The notes under the pieces were generated by a model. The model ran no database searches and was not told the DNA's origin. It was given only the letters and a program-made list of their open reading frames with translations. A stretch of DNA of 64,000 bases, taken from positions 1,128,501 to 1,192,500 of the forward strand of contig CANJKZ010001116.1 of NCBI GenBank assembly GCA_947471745.1. Reading direction: 5' to 3'. This DNA is from Closterium sp. Naga37s-1. Taxonomy: Eukaryota > Streptophyta > Zygnematophyceae > Desmidiales > Closteriaceae. Shown here one piece after another: positions 22,501 through 51,148 of this stretch (the first letter of the stretch is position 1; every line of letters starts with the position of its first letter). The translations under genes were made by a program, and so were the position numbers.

Positions 22501-25358
22501 TCGAACGTGACGTCCTGAGAGGACAGAACACGACGCGAGGTGGGGTGGTAGAACTGCCACCCGGGTGCGTCAGGAGGGAAGCCAAGGAAGACACAGGGAA
22601 CGGCACGGGAGGACAGCTTGTCCGCAGTAGTATCGCGGACAAAAGCTCGAGATCCCCAGACACGAAACGCGGACGCATCGCCAACCTTCCCCGTCCACCG
22701 CAGAGTAGGTGTGGTCTCCGGCAAGGAGACACGAGGCTGAAGGTTGATCTGATGCGCCGCGTACTGAACCGCGAACGGCCACAGAAAATGGGGAGCAGCC
22801 GCATGGTTCAGGGACGTACGAGCGACGTCCATGACCATGCCAATGCGGCGCTCAGCAATCCCATTTTGCTGCGGGGAGGCCGGAAGCGTGAACGTCTGGC
22901 GGATGCCCTCCAAACGACAGAAGGCTCTCAGGAGGTCGGAGTAAAACTCCCCGCCTCTGTCCGAGTGCAGACGCAGAACAGGAAGGTCTGAGCCGAAACT
23001 CTCACTGAGCTGGCGACGAGTACCGCGGATCCAGTCGATCAACACCCCAGGGACCTCACCCTTGCTGCGCAAGGGGAGGACTGTGGTGTAACGCGAGTAG
23101 TCGTCAACGACCAGGAGGAAGTAGCGCTCGTGACCCTGTCCACGGACGCGGGCTGGGCCCCACACGTCCATGTGAAGAGTCTGCAGAGGAGCCTCAGTCG
23201 GAGGAAACGAGGAGGAGTGAGGGGCGGCGCGCTGCCGGCCCTCGACACAAGGAACACAGGTAGGGGCAGAACCCGGAGGAAGGGGAGGGAGGGACCTGGG
23301 TAGACCCGAGACAAGGGCACGGGAGGCCATACCTCGAAGACGAGGCAGGGAGGGGTGACCAAGGCGGTGGTGCCAAAGGAGAGTCTCGTGTGCCAAAGGG
23401 CGACACGAGCAGGGGGCAGACGCAGGACTAGACCTGGACGCGGCAGCAAAAACCTGACTGGACGCAGCTACCTGACCAGACGCAGAGACCGGAGGAGGCG
23501 CAGTAGTCAGTGTGTACAGACTCGACCCTGGCCGACGGGTGAACGTGGCCAGGTGACGGCCCGTCCGAGAGCAAGTGCAGTGGGTCACACGCTGACCTCC
23601 AGGGGTGAACTGGTCAACCCACGCGTCCTGGAGGTCAGCTCCACTCACCAGGTTTGTAGAGAACGAGGGGAGGTGGAGTCCCGATAGCAAGCCGGACGGG
23701 GCCGCAGGACACGGTAGGACAGTGGAGGAGTGTGCAAGTACTGGGCCCCCTGAGGGGTCAGCAAGGGAGACCGCAACAAGCCGACTGAGCGGCGTGAGCG
23801 TGGTGCTGTCTCTAAAGAAAGAGCGCGAAGCACCAGAGTCAAGTGTGAAAGTGTGAAAGGACGCAGTAGGTGTAGTACCAGAGAGAGGAGACGTACCAAC
23901 ACCTGGAGCAGCAGACGCACGAGCACCTAGAGCAGCAGCCGCACAAGCACCTGGAGCAGCAGACGCACTAGCACCTAGAGCAGCAGCCACAGTGCCCGGG
24001 TCGGGCGGGACACGCAGGTAACAGTCACCCTCAGTAATATCAGCAAGAGCATACATAGCAGCAAGGATAGCATCAAAGTCTAGATCAAAGATAGGCACAT
24101 TCTGCAGAAGCAGATCATGCCAACGAGGAAGATCACCAGCGTCAGGAAACTGGGTACGCCAAGCGTCAGTCAAGCGGCCGAAGCAGCGCTGCGTGGTGTG
24201 TGGGAGACCACACACCTCCCCACTACGAGTGCCGGTGCGAAGAACGTACGTGCAGGGACCTGCACCCCCAGACCTCCCACGCCCAGCGTACCACTCACGA
24301 AGCTGCTGAACAGACGGGGTCTCACGGGTGCGCAGCTGCTGCTGACGCTGGCTGCCACCAAGGCCTCCACGCTGTGTGGCCACACCGCGACCAGCATCAC
24401 CTCCTCCGCTACCTCCACCACCGCTGCCGCCGCCGCCACCTCCTCCGCCACCGCCACCACGGCCTCCACTGCCGCCACCGACGCCCCCACTTCCGGAACC
24501 ACCCCCACCACCACCGCCACCTCCTCCACCTCCCCCACTGCTGCCTCCACCGCCCCCTCCACCACCCCTGCTTCCCTTGCCCTTGCCAGTGCGGCGTCGC
24601 CCACTAGGGGCAGACGCAGCGCCGACCTCCTCAGTGCCAGCGAGGTCGACAGCAGCAGCAGAGGCAACAGAGAGGAGAAGGGGGACAGGGGAACACCCCT
24701 CAAAGAAGGGGGTGCGACGGTCGCCGCGAGAAGCACCGACAGCTAAGATACTCTTCTCAGCTGCAGCAAGGCACTCCTCTAGCAAGTCGACAGTTAGCTC
24801 GGTGGGGCAAAGGGAGAGAAAGTGATCCCTGACTGAGGAGAGAGAGTCAGGGAGGCGGGTGACTAGGTAGTAAAGGGTGATGTACATGGGGGGGGAGTTC
24901 GTGGGAAGGAACTCAGTGGGAAGGGCAGCGCGGTAGCGAGCGTCACTAGTGCGGAGGTGAGCAACTAGGTCTGCAACTGTGGCAAAGGTGGCAAGGTCAG
25001 GAAAAAGGTACGGCAGCATGAGGCGGCTGAGGGCAGCAGTGGTAGGGGAGGAGTAGCGTGCAACTACAGCGTCGTACAGAGCCCTAGCACTCTTGTACTG
25101 ACTAAAGTGCGCGCGCTCAGTAGACGGCAGGTGATTACGCACAGCAAGACGAGCAGCAGCATCGCGCGTGAGCCACTGCGAGTGAACAGTACTGTCAGCA
25201 TCAGCGGCAGGGGCAGTAGAGACGCCAGACGTGAGATCGAACAGTGAGAGGCCATCCTTGCTATCACACTGAAGGAAAAGCTGCAAATCATCTAGCCAGA
25301 CCTCAAAGTCAACAGCTCGACCCTCAGCATCAAAGGTAAGAACATTGAGACTAGTCAT
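19521..25358 (-). pseudogene. Copia-3 gag-pol polyprotein, two in-frame stops
   Basis: Minus strand, one frame from ATG 25358 (MTSLNVLTFDAEGRAVDFEV) to the stop at 19521-19523. Order: gag; poly-Gly/Ser linker (about residues 237-330); LREWYAGR; an unusual Cys/His knuckle; protease LDSGASRSFF; pre-integrase LLWHHRLGHPSLPRL; integrase with MDVWGPARV, LHSDRGGEFYSDLL and NGIAERRIG; a collagen-like GATGGAGAAGG repeat after a second LREWYSRR; RT with FKARYVARGFSQRQGVDFFQ and an intact YVDD; RNase H with SSCEAEIYAG and YVDNKAM. Two stops interrupt: TAG at 21186-21188, where Copia-2 has a Gln codon, and TGA at 19677-19679, where Copia-2 has Arg. Both fit C-to-T changes. All recognisable catalytic motifs survive. 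It is the best template of this family in the window. Confidence 0.9.
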
Positions 25359-25443
25359 GACAGGAGCAGCAGCAGGTTAGCAGCAGCAGCAGTGCAACTC
25401 GGCAGGGCAGGTTAGGCAGGGCGACGCGGCTTGGCAGCGCGGC

Positions 25444-26480
25444 GCTCTTACCAGTGGCGAGGCCGGGGCAGGGCCGGGGTAGGGCCGGGGCCGGGCCGCA
25501 AAAGATCCGGGGCCGGGTTGGGCAGGGCCGCGACAGTGCAGGAGCAGGGCAGGGGCAGGTCCGGGGCAGGGTGCAGGGCCGGAGCAGGGCCGGGGCAGGG
25601 CCGGGGCAGGGCAGGGGCAGGGCCTGGGCAGGGCCGGGGCAGGGTCGGAGCAGGGCCGGGACCGGGCCGCTTCAGTGCAGGAGCAGGGCCGGGGCAGGGC
25701 CGAGGCAGAGCCGGGGCAGGGCCGGGGCAGGGGGCAGGGCCTGGGCAGGGCCGGGGCAGGGTGCAGGGCCGGGGCAGGGCCGGGGCAGGGCCGGGGCAGG
25801 GCCTGGGCAGGGCTGGGGAAGGGTCGGAGCAGGGCCGGGACCGGGCCGCGGCAGTGCAGGAGTAGGGCCGGGGCAGGGCCGAGGCAGAGCCGGGGCAGGG
25901 CCGGGGCAGGGGGCAGGACCGGGGCAGGGCCGGGGCAGGGCCGGGGCAGGGTGCAGGGCCGGGGCAGGGCCGGGGCAGGGCCTGGGCAGGGCCGGGGCAG
26001 GGTCGGAGCAGGGCCGGGACCGGGCCGCGGCAGTGCAGGAGTAGGGCCGGGGCAGGGCCGAGGCAGAGCCGGGGCAGGGCCGAGGCAGAGCCGGGGCAGG
26101 GCCGGGGCAGGGGGCAGGGCCGGGGCAGGGCCGGGGCAGGGTGCAGGGCCGGGGCAGGGCCGGGGCAGGGCCGGGGCAGGGCCTGGGCAGGGCCGGGGCA
26201 GGGTCGGAGCAGGGCCGGGACCGGGCCGCGGCAGTGCAGGAGCAGGGCCGGGGCAGGGTCGAGGCAGAGCCGGGGCAGGGCCGGGGCAGGGCCGGGGCAG
26301 GGCCGGAGCAGGGCCTGGGTAGGGCCTGGGCAGGGCCGGGGCAGGGTCGGAGCAGGGCCGGGACCGGGCCGCGGCAGTGCAGGAGCAGGGCCGGGGCGAG
26401 GGCCGGGGCAGGGCCGCAACAGTGCCGGAGCAGGGCCGCGACAGGTTGGGGTAGGGCCGGGGCAGGGCCGGACGGGGCCG
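25444..26480 (-). repeat. Copia-3 leader minisatellite A
   Basis: About 1 kb of GGGGCAGGGCC repeats (11-12 bp base unit, with higher-order units of roughly 170-190 bp marked by GGACCGGGCCGCGGCAGTGC). The G-rich + strand is antisense to the element and has four-G-run clusters that could form G-quadruplexes. Long ORFs here are artefacts. Confidence 0.9.
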
Positions 26481-27110
26481 CTAACGGATCCTGACGGGGC
26501 CGTACGGGGCCTCTAACGGGGCCTGACGGGGCCTAACGGGGCCTGACGGGGCCGCAAACGAGGCCTGACGGGGCCTGACGGGGCCTTGCAGGGCCTTACG
26601 GGGCCTAACGGGGCTTTAAACGGAGCCTGACGGGGCCTTACAGGGCCTTACGGGGCCTTACGGGGCCTTAAACGGGGCCTTACGGGGCCTTACGGGGCCT
26701 TAAACGGGGCCGTAAACGGGGCCTTAAGGGGCCTTACGGGGCCTAACGAGGCCTTACGGGGCCTAACGGGGCCTTACGGGGCCGTACGGGGCCTTAAACG
26801 AGGCCGTAAACGAGGCCTTACGGGGCCTTACGGGGCCTTACGGGGTCTTACGGGGCCTTACGGGGCCTTACGGGGCCTTACGGGGTCTTACGGGGCCTTA
26901 CGAGGCCTTACGGGGCCTTACGGGGCCTTAAACGGGGCCGTAAACTAGGCCTTACGGGGCCTTACGGGGCCTTACGGGACCTTACGGGGCCTTACGGGGC
27001 CTTACGGGGCCTTACTGGGCCTTAAACGGGGCCGTAAACGGGGCCTTAAGGGGCCTTACGGGGCCTAACGAGGCCTTACGGGGCCTTACGGGGCCTTACG
27101 GGGCGGGCGC
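26480..27110 (-). repeat. Copia-3 leader minisatellite B
   Basis: Near-perfect 11-bp GGGGCCTTACG repeats with AAACGGGGCC variants, directly upstream (element sense) of array A. It is more homogeneous than A, so probably younger. Confidence 0.9.
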
Positions 27111-27195
27111 TGGCTCTAAGGGCAGGCGCAGGGGCTGCGACGGGCCTCGAAGGTAAGGCGCGACGCGCGCGTCAAGCAGGTAGTGAAGAATTTCA

Positions 27196-27206
27196 GTGGT
27201 GGGCCC
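27196..27206 (-). promoter_or_regulatory. Copia-3 candidate second tRNA-Met contact site
   Basis: GTGGTGGGCCC on the + strand gives GGGCCCACCAC in the element RNA, 33 bases after the 5' LTR end. Confidence 0.5.
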
Positions 27207-27239
27207 TTTTAAAAAAAACTCGAAACTAGCTCTATACCA

Positions 27240-27372
27240 TGTGAGAATGATAGACGAAAGAATGAATGAACTAGAAATGAGATGGGTACAAATAGGAAAC
27301 ACATAAGTGTTGTACCCTCTAAGAGCTACCCCACTACAGCCTAAATAGACCATAGCAGATATAAGTTTGACA
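27240..27372 (-). repeat. Copia-3 5' LTR
   Basis: 133 bp, identical by eye to 19159-19291. The minus-strand PBS TGGTATAGAGC begins at 27239. Confidence 0.93.
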
Positions 27373-28102
27373 GTACCGCTGCCAGCAGTTTCTGAAAATT
27401 GCTCGACTGCTCTGCTTCTTCCACCACTGCGATATCCACCACGTACACGTTAGCTCCAGCGGCGACAGCCCGTTTCATTGTGATGGCGTTGACGTGGACC
27501 GTTGAAGACTCAGGCGACTGCCAGCGAGGTAGTTCAACCCAGTTACCGCCATTTCGCATAGTGCAGCTACCCGTCGTCCAGTCGATTCGCGGGCGTCCCA
27601 GTAAAATGTTGTGCCCATCCAATGTCGTCGCGAGCATTTCCTGTGTAAACCCGAAGCTCCCCCCGCAGCAGACTTTTACTCTCTCCGCCTTATCCCGTAT
27701 GGCCAACGGCGTTCCGTCAACTAAGCCTACGTCGATCTCTGGTGAACACCGACTAAGTGCCAGTTGCAGCTTCCATGTAGTCGCGGTATTAACTAAGCAG
27801 TGGCTGGCGCCTCCGTCTATAAAAATCTTCACTGCTGCTCCCTTCATTTTCCCATGGATCAGTACTGGGCAATCCGACGTTGTACCCTCCTTATTCATCC
27901 GAGCCCGATCGATAGCGTGAATCGGTACTGTGACTCGGTGAGGGTCGGTGAGGTTGGGCGAGCAGGTAGTCTCGTCAGTAGTTGGCCCAACTTCTACTGA
28001 CTGCTGGCTTTTCCCTGCCTCTGAGACTCCCGCCCCTGCTCTGTTCCGCGGTGCCTCAGCTCCTCTGGGCATTCGCTCTTGCGATGGCCCGGTCGATTGC
28101 AA
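27373..28102 (-). pseudogene. Gypsy-2 protease region
   Basis: Minus strand frame from 28102, overlapping the gag frame by about 109 bp in a different phase. The aspartic-protease signature is FIDGGASHCLVN, with DGG in place of the common D-S/T-G. NILLGRPRIDWTTG follows, the usual second protease motif. The frame is cut by Copia-3 shortly after FQKLLAAV. The protease would process the gag-pol polyprotein. The overlap with gag could be a programmed frameshift or simple decay. Confidence 0.75.
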
Positions 28103-29160
28103 GCAAAGTAGCGCCCCTTAAACAGTGCGGCAGCTGCATTCGTCGCAACGACGTCTATGGTGGCGTGCTCGATCTGTCCCCGAGGACGATGACCGTAGTA
28201 GGACCCCAGTCTCGGATGGCGCAAAATGTCGATTTTCTTGGCGAGCGCGGGGATCTCGTTAAAATTCGAGAGCCCGCGTAGCATGTTTTCGTGCGAGATG
28301 TCCAGCTTCAGCCCTTCGACGTAACGGTCCACCCGCTCCGCTTCGTGCATGTAGCCGACTTGCTCGCATAATGCGAGAAAACCACTCGTGTAGTCTTGAA
28401 CCGATCCGAGCTGCCGCCAAGTACGCAGTCTCTGATGCGCCGAAATAGAAGCCGCGATCGGCTCGAAGCGCGCCCGAAGCCCTGCGCACCACGCATCCCA
28501 CGTGCTGTACTGGGCTGTCTCGCAAAATGAACTCCAGGTGACGGCTGGGCCCGTGGGCCCTTCCTCTTGCGACGGTGGCTTGTAGGCGTGTGGCGACGTC
28601 ACGATGACTCGCCACCAGTCCATGGCGGGCCCCCTCAGCAGCAACACGGCGCAGCGAATCTTCGCTGCGTCCGACTCGACGTAATTCGCGTCGAAAAAAA
28701 CGTTCATCATGAAGACCCACGATTGAACCGTCGGACCTCCACGTTGGCTTGGATCGAAACAGGGCGGGCGCTGCGGCTTGAGTGGCATTGGTGCCATGAT
28801 GTCGTGGTTGCCGTTTGTTGCTGCAAACTCCACGTGCCGACGAGCTTCACGAGGCTCACGTGGGCTTGGTGCGACCCTATTTCTCTCTTTGCCAGGCATT
28901 GCGTGAGTGGCGACATCGCTGGCTACGCCTGAGCGTTGTCCCACGCTGTCGTTCTATGTCGGGGTGCCTGATGAGACGATGATCGGCTCCTCTGATTGTG
29001 CATGTGCATTGGTTGGTGCTGGTGCATTCACTGTTGATTGCTAACGGGCGGAGTCGCGTTCCGCCGTGAGTGTAGCGATTTCGAGGGCCGAATCTTCGAG
29101 TTGGCGCACGAGACGGTCGAGCTGCTCTTGCGTCAGTGTCGCGAGATTAATTTCAGCCAT
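27994..29160 (-). pseudogene. Gypsy-2 gag
   Basis: ATG at 29160 (MAEINLATLTQEQLDRLVRQ), the same start motif as Gypsy-1 gag. A TAG at 29041-29043 and another about 28 codons later interrupt the frame, which then stays open from 28944 to 27994. The retroviral-type gag core contains RPPCFDPSQRGGPTVQS, LLRGPAMDWWRVI and YTSGFLALCEQVGYMHEAER. A C-terminal zinc-knuckle relic (YFACNRPGHRKSECPEE) keeps C, then H and C, but the first C-x2-C pair is reduced. Gag packages the RNA. Both stops are TAG and lie in the same frame. Confidence 0.8.
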
Positions 29161-29263
29161 GGCGGGGGTGTCGGGCAAGCTCAGCGAGAGCCTCTGTCGT
29201 GGCCGTGCATGCTTACGAGAGAGCATTTCGAGCGGCGGTGCTTGGTCGCTGAGAGACGTCTTA

Positions 29264-29286
29264 CCCCCCCCCCCCCCCCCCCCCCC
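29264..29286. repeat. Homopolymer C tract in Gypsy-2 leader
   Basis: A run of about 23 C residues (G in the element RNA) just upstream of the gag start. Its length may be unreliable in assembly. Confidence 0.8.
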
Positions 29287-29358
29287 AAAATTTGAGGTAG
29301 TGGGGAAGCGAAGGTGTGGGTGCGGTCCGAGAGAAGATCGTAGGCTCTGAATACCAAG

Positions 29359-29712
29359 TGTTACGAGTGCAATTGAGTGAGCGAGCGAGGATTGCACTAT
29401 TGAGACAAGAATACAATGTGCAAAGGATTGAGCGAAGAATATATAGCGAAGCCACAGTGGTAACGGTAACGTGTGGAAAATGGGGTGCGCGACGGGCCTA
29501 GTGCCGAGGTTGGGAATTGTGGAGGCGGAGGTCCGGAGCGCGGGTTACCAACCGAACCGTGAGGTTGGGTCGCGTCGTGAACAGTGGCGGGAATAGTGTC
29601 GAGGCGAATGTCGCGAGTGGTAACGGATTATTGTGGGGTGCTATTGGAGGGAAATAGTGGTGTACGCGCTGAGAAGGGACGCGAAGTAAGGAAAATGATT
29701 TTTCCTTGCAGC
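29359..29712 (-). repeat. Gypsy-2 5' LTR
   Basis: 354 bp, TGTTACGAG to TTTTCCTTGCA in + orientation. On the minus strand the PBS CTTGGTATTCAGAGCC follows, identical to that of Gypsy-1. Confidence 0.9.
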
Positions 29713-29901
29713 ATCGCAGAGTCGCTTGACTCCTGCCGGCTTTCTACGATTCACATTCACACTGCCTTCGCCAATGATTTCATCGCCGCGAATTGCGCTT
29801 CCTCGTCTTGGCCATCCCAGCTGGACTCCAAGCAATAATGCACTTGCGAAAGTCATTCTGGACGATTGAAGTTGTCGCAAGGCTCTCCACCCTAGTGACA
29901 T
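29713..29901 (-). CDS. Possible 5' end of a small host gene, cut by Gypsy-2
   Basis: Weak call. On the minus strand an ATG at 29901 opens MSLGWRALRQLQSSRMTFAS, an Arg/Ser/Leu-rich N-terminus resembling an organelle-targeting peptide, and stays open to the Gypsy-2 insertion point. If Gypsy-2 and one GCATC copy are ignored, the frame continues in the 70-bp spacer for about 18 codons to a TAG just before the Gypsy-1 target site. I do not recognise the product. A start here would face the BEACH gene start (30322) across a 420-bp divergent promoter region. It may be chance. Confidence 0.2.
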
Positions 29902-30321
29902 TGCGATAGCCTGATGTTGCAGACAATGATGCTTGGTGCTCAGAGAAGGCTTAGTGAATATATCAAAGAACGTCGCAGCATGACAGATTCTCACCCTTTG
30001 TCACTTACTTTCCCTGATGGCACCAGGTTCTCGCTTTCAGCCAGGACTAATGTCAAGCAATGGCTGACTGAGGCAATGCATTTCTCAAACCAGAATCAGT
30101 AACTTCGAGACTCGTCTCGCGATTCATATTACAATGAGCTCACGCCTTTCCTGTCTGCCTGCGAGATAACTTACTGATGTCTTCAATCCAAAAGGAGGCT
30201 TCTTACCAGCTTCTTCATTGACCGAGAAAGCTTGAAGATAAAAATGCAACGTGTTTTTTTGTAACTTAATCTACTTAGCGGGTCATCAATCTTCACAGAC
30301 CAGACCCGACATTTGATCAAC
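29902..30321. other. Intergenic region upstream of the BEACH gene
   Basis: About 420 bp with no firm gene. A 62-codon + strand frame (29914-30102) has ordinary codon composition but no recognised homology and no clear splice link to the BEACH exons. It may be 5' leader or a lost exon. Confidence 0.4.
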
Positions 30322-49851
<19,530 letters not shown>

Positions 49852-49920
49852 CCATCCCTCCACTACCCAGCCCACCAGCCCTAAGTTTCTCCACAGCTTT
49901 TGCTCGCATTATTATAATTT

Positions 49921-49925
49921 GTAAA
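49921..49925 (+). terminator. Possible polyadenylation signal of the BEACH gene
   Basis: TGTAA in an AT-rich stretch, 70 nt after the stop. TGTAA is a common green-algal poly(A) signal. Weak on its own. Confidence 0.3.
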
Positions 49926-50102
49926 CACACATAGTGTGTTTCAAAATTGTGTATTGTGAAAGCGAAATCGCTTGTACTGCACAATTGGCATCGTCGAAGC
50001 GCGCTAAACGCCCTTCTCCAACTACAAAAACCGTGGGTTGGAGTTCATTCCCTGGTGGCCTTGAAGAAGCTAGCACAACACAACCATGTTAGAGCCGCTA
50101 CA
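49926..50102. other. Intergenic gap after the BEACH gene
   Basis: Rather AT-rich sequence without a supported gene. The right part may belong to the retroelement fragment that follows. Confidence 0.45.
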
Positions 50103-50298
50103 AGCAACGTTTAGCACGCGGTGGGAGAGGGAAGGCGTCATTTGGGCGCTCCAAACCTACGCCAACAAGATCAAACAGAAACACGTTCTCGTGCTTGTGG
50201 ACAACCAGGGCGTATTCTTCATCCTTCGCAAATGAGGCTCTCGCAGCCCCGACCTCACAACGGTCTGCAAGAGCATCATCCGTACATGCATGGGGCTC

Positions 50299-50643
50299 TG
50301 TCAGAGGTCCACTGGTGATCCCCGATCGATCTTAGGGAAGGGTTACAGGCTCGTTGTCCTGAGGGGTTATGGGCGCACTGACCCGCTACTTAACAAGCCC
50401 TTTTATCCCAATGGTATAGTGGTTGGGATTCTGACATGGTATCAGAGCGAAGGTCTCGGGTTCGAATCCCAGTGTGTGCACTTCGGGCATCCCAGTGCGG
50501 GGGGGTGTCAGAGGTCCACTGGTGATCCCCGATTGATCCTAGGGAAGGGTTATAGGCTCGTTGTCCTGGGGGGTTATGGGCGCACTGACCCGCTACTTAA
50601 CAAGCCCTTTTATCCCAATGGTCTAGTGGTTGGGATTCTGACA
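50299..50643 (+). mobile_element. 345-bp TRIM with tRNA-like internal promoter boxes
   Basis: Two 138-bp LTRs (50299-50436, 50506-50643) with TGTCAGA/TCTGACA ends flank a 69-bp internal unit (50437-50505). The unit starts with PBS TGGTATCAGAGC and ends in a G-rich polypurine tract. Target duplication GGCTC lies at 50294-50298 and 50644-50648. It has no coding capacity, so a related copia element, whose LTR ends and PBS it shares, presumably supplies the proteins. It closely matches the units at 17298-17848. Confidence 0.93.
50412..50469 (+). promoter_or_regulatory. tRNA-like A and B boxes across the TRIM LTR/internal junction
   Basis: A-box-like TGGTATAGTGG (50412-50422) lies in the 3' end of the LTR and B-box GGTTCGAATCC (50459-50469) in the internal unit, 47 bp apart. 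Between them TCTGA and TCAGA form a 5-bp stem with a 7-nt loop where the anticodon arm would be. The acceptor stem does not pair well. A Pol III internal promoter is plausible but unproven. Confidence 0.55.
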
Positions 50644-50715
50644 GGCTCGGCACGCGCTTGATCATCGAATAAATTCCGCGCGAGCTCAACTCACACGCCG
50701 ACGAGCTTTCAAAAA

Positions 50716-51148
50716 TGATGAGAAAGCAATTGATACCTAAGAATAAGAAAGCAAGCTTTCTCAATCTCCTCAAGAAGAAGCTGCCCATTTGATGGCAAGC
50801 AGCTGGCTGGTTGGGCTGTGTGAAACTGTTACTTGATCCTTTTCTTGCTGCTTTCTGCTTTTGCCCATCCAATTATTTATGGCATGCCTAGTCCAAACAG
50901 TGACTCTGATATAATAATAACAGGAAGGTGTCTCTGCCACCAGCTGTGTGGAAGTAGAGACTTGATGGTTCTCTTTTGGGGCACATGCTGTGCTAGTAGC
51001 GCCTTGACCGATTGAGTTGCTAGCAGTTTGATGACTGACAGCCTTTTTCGGGGTTGAACCAGTCTGAGCAGCATTGGCGTCAACACCTAGCGGCTGTAAA
51101 AATGGGAGTGTACATTAGAGCTTGACAGCAGTCCATCACCTCTAACAG
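50716..51148. other. Intergenic region
   Basis: About 430 bp, no gene supported; includes the 3' flank of the minus-strand gene that ends at 51149. Confidence 0.5.

Larger units (their letters stand above)
19159..27372 (-). mobile_element. Copia-3: young, full-length Ty1/copia element
   Basis: 8214 bp. The two 133-bp LTRs (19159-19291, 27240-27372) are identical by eye and flanked by GTACC (19154-19158, 27373-27377). Minus-strand order: LTR, PBS TGGTATAGAGC, long repeat leader, gag-pol, purine tract, LTR. It interrupts Gypsy-2 between protease and RT. Identical LTRs imply a recent insertion, yet the single gag-pol frame holds two stops, so either it was mobilised in trans or the stops arose after insertion. 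Confidence 0.93.
15372..29712 (-). mobile_element. Gypsy-2: Ty3/gypsy chromovirus-type element, nested
   Basis: LTRs at 15372-15723 and 29359-29712 with the target duplication GCATC at 15367-15371 and 29713-29717. Minus-strand order: LTR, PBS, gag, protease, RT, RNase H, integrase, chromodomain, a long G tract as polypurine tract (complement of the C run near 15727-15740), LTR. It is interrupted by Copia-3 at the protease/RT junction and by a tandem TRIM between RNase H and integrase. Without these it would be about 5.6 kb, normal for the group. Stops and an altered RT box show that this copy is dead. Confidence 0.9.
50103..50715 (+). pseudogene. Retroelement RNase H fragment (DIRS-like), split by a TRIM
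   Basis: Plus-strand reading with stops: REGVIWALQTYANKIKQKHV, LVLVDNQGVFFILRK, stop, GSRSPDLTTVCKSIIRTC, then after the TRIM GTRLIIE, stop, IPRELNSHADELSK. The D-N motif with a later IPRELN-AD-LS block is typical of RNase H in DIRS/tyrosine-recombinase retroelements, less typical of copia or gypsy RNase H. Removing the 345-bp TRIM and one GGCTC rejoins the frame exactly (MGL then GTRL). Two in-frame stops make it a fossil. No recombinase or LTR is visible nearby. Confidence 0.6.

Noticed and set aside
25431..26494. Long GRGRAGAGPGQG-type ORFs on both strands, resembling collagen or RGG proteins
   Set aside because: They are translations of the Copia-3 leader minisatellite in several frames and have no independent gene signals.
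29914..30102. 62-codon + strand ORF as BEACH exon 1
   Set aside because: No splice donor links it in phase to 30322-30416, and the ATG at 30322 is the first in its frame.
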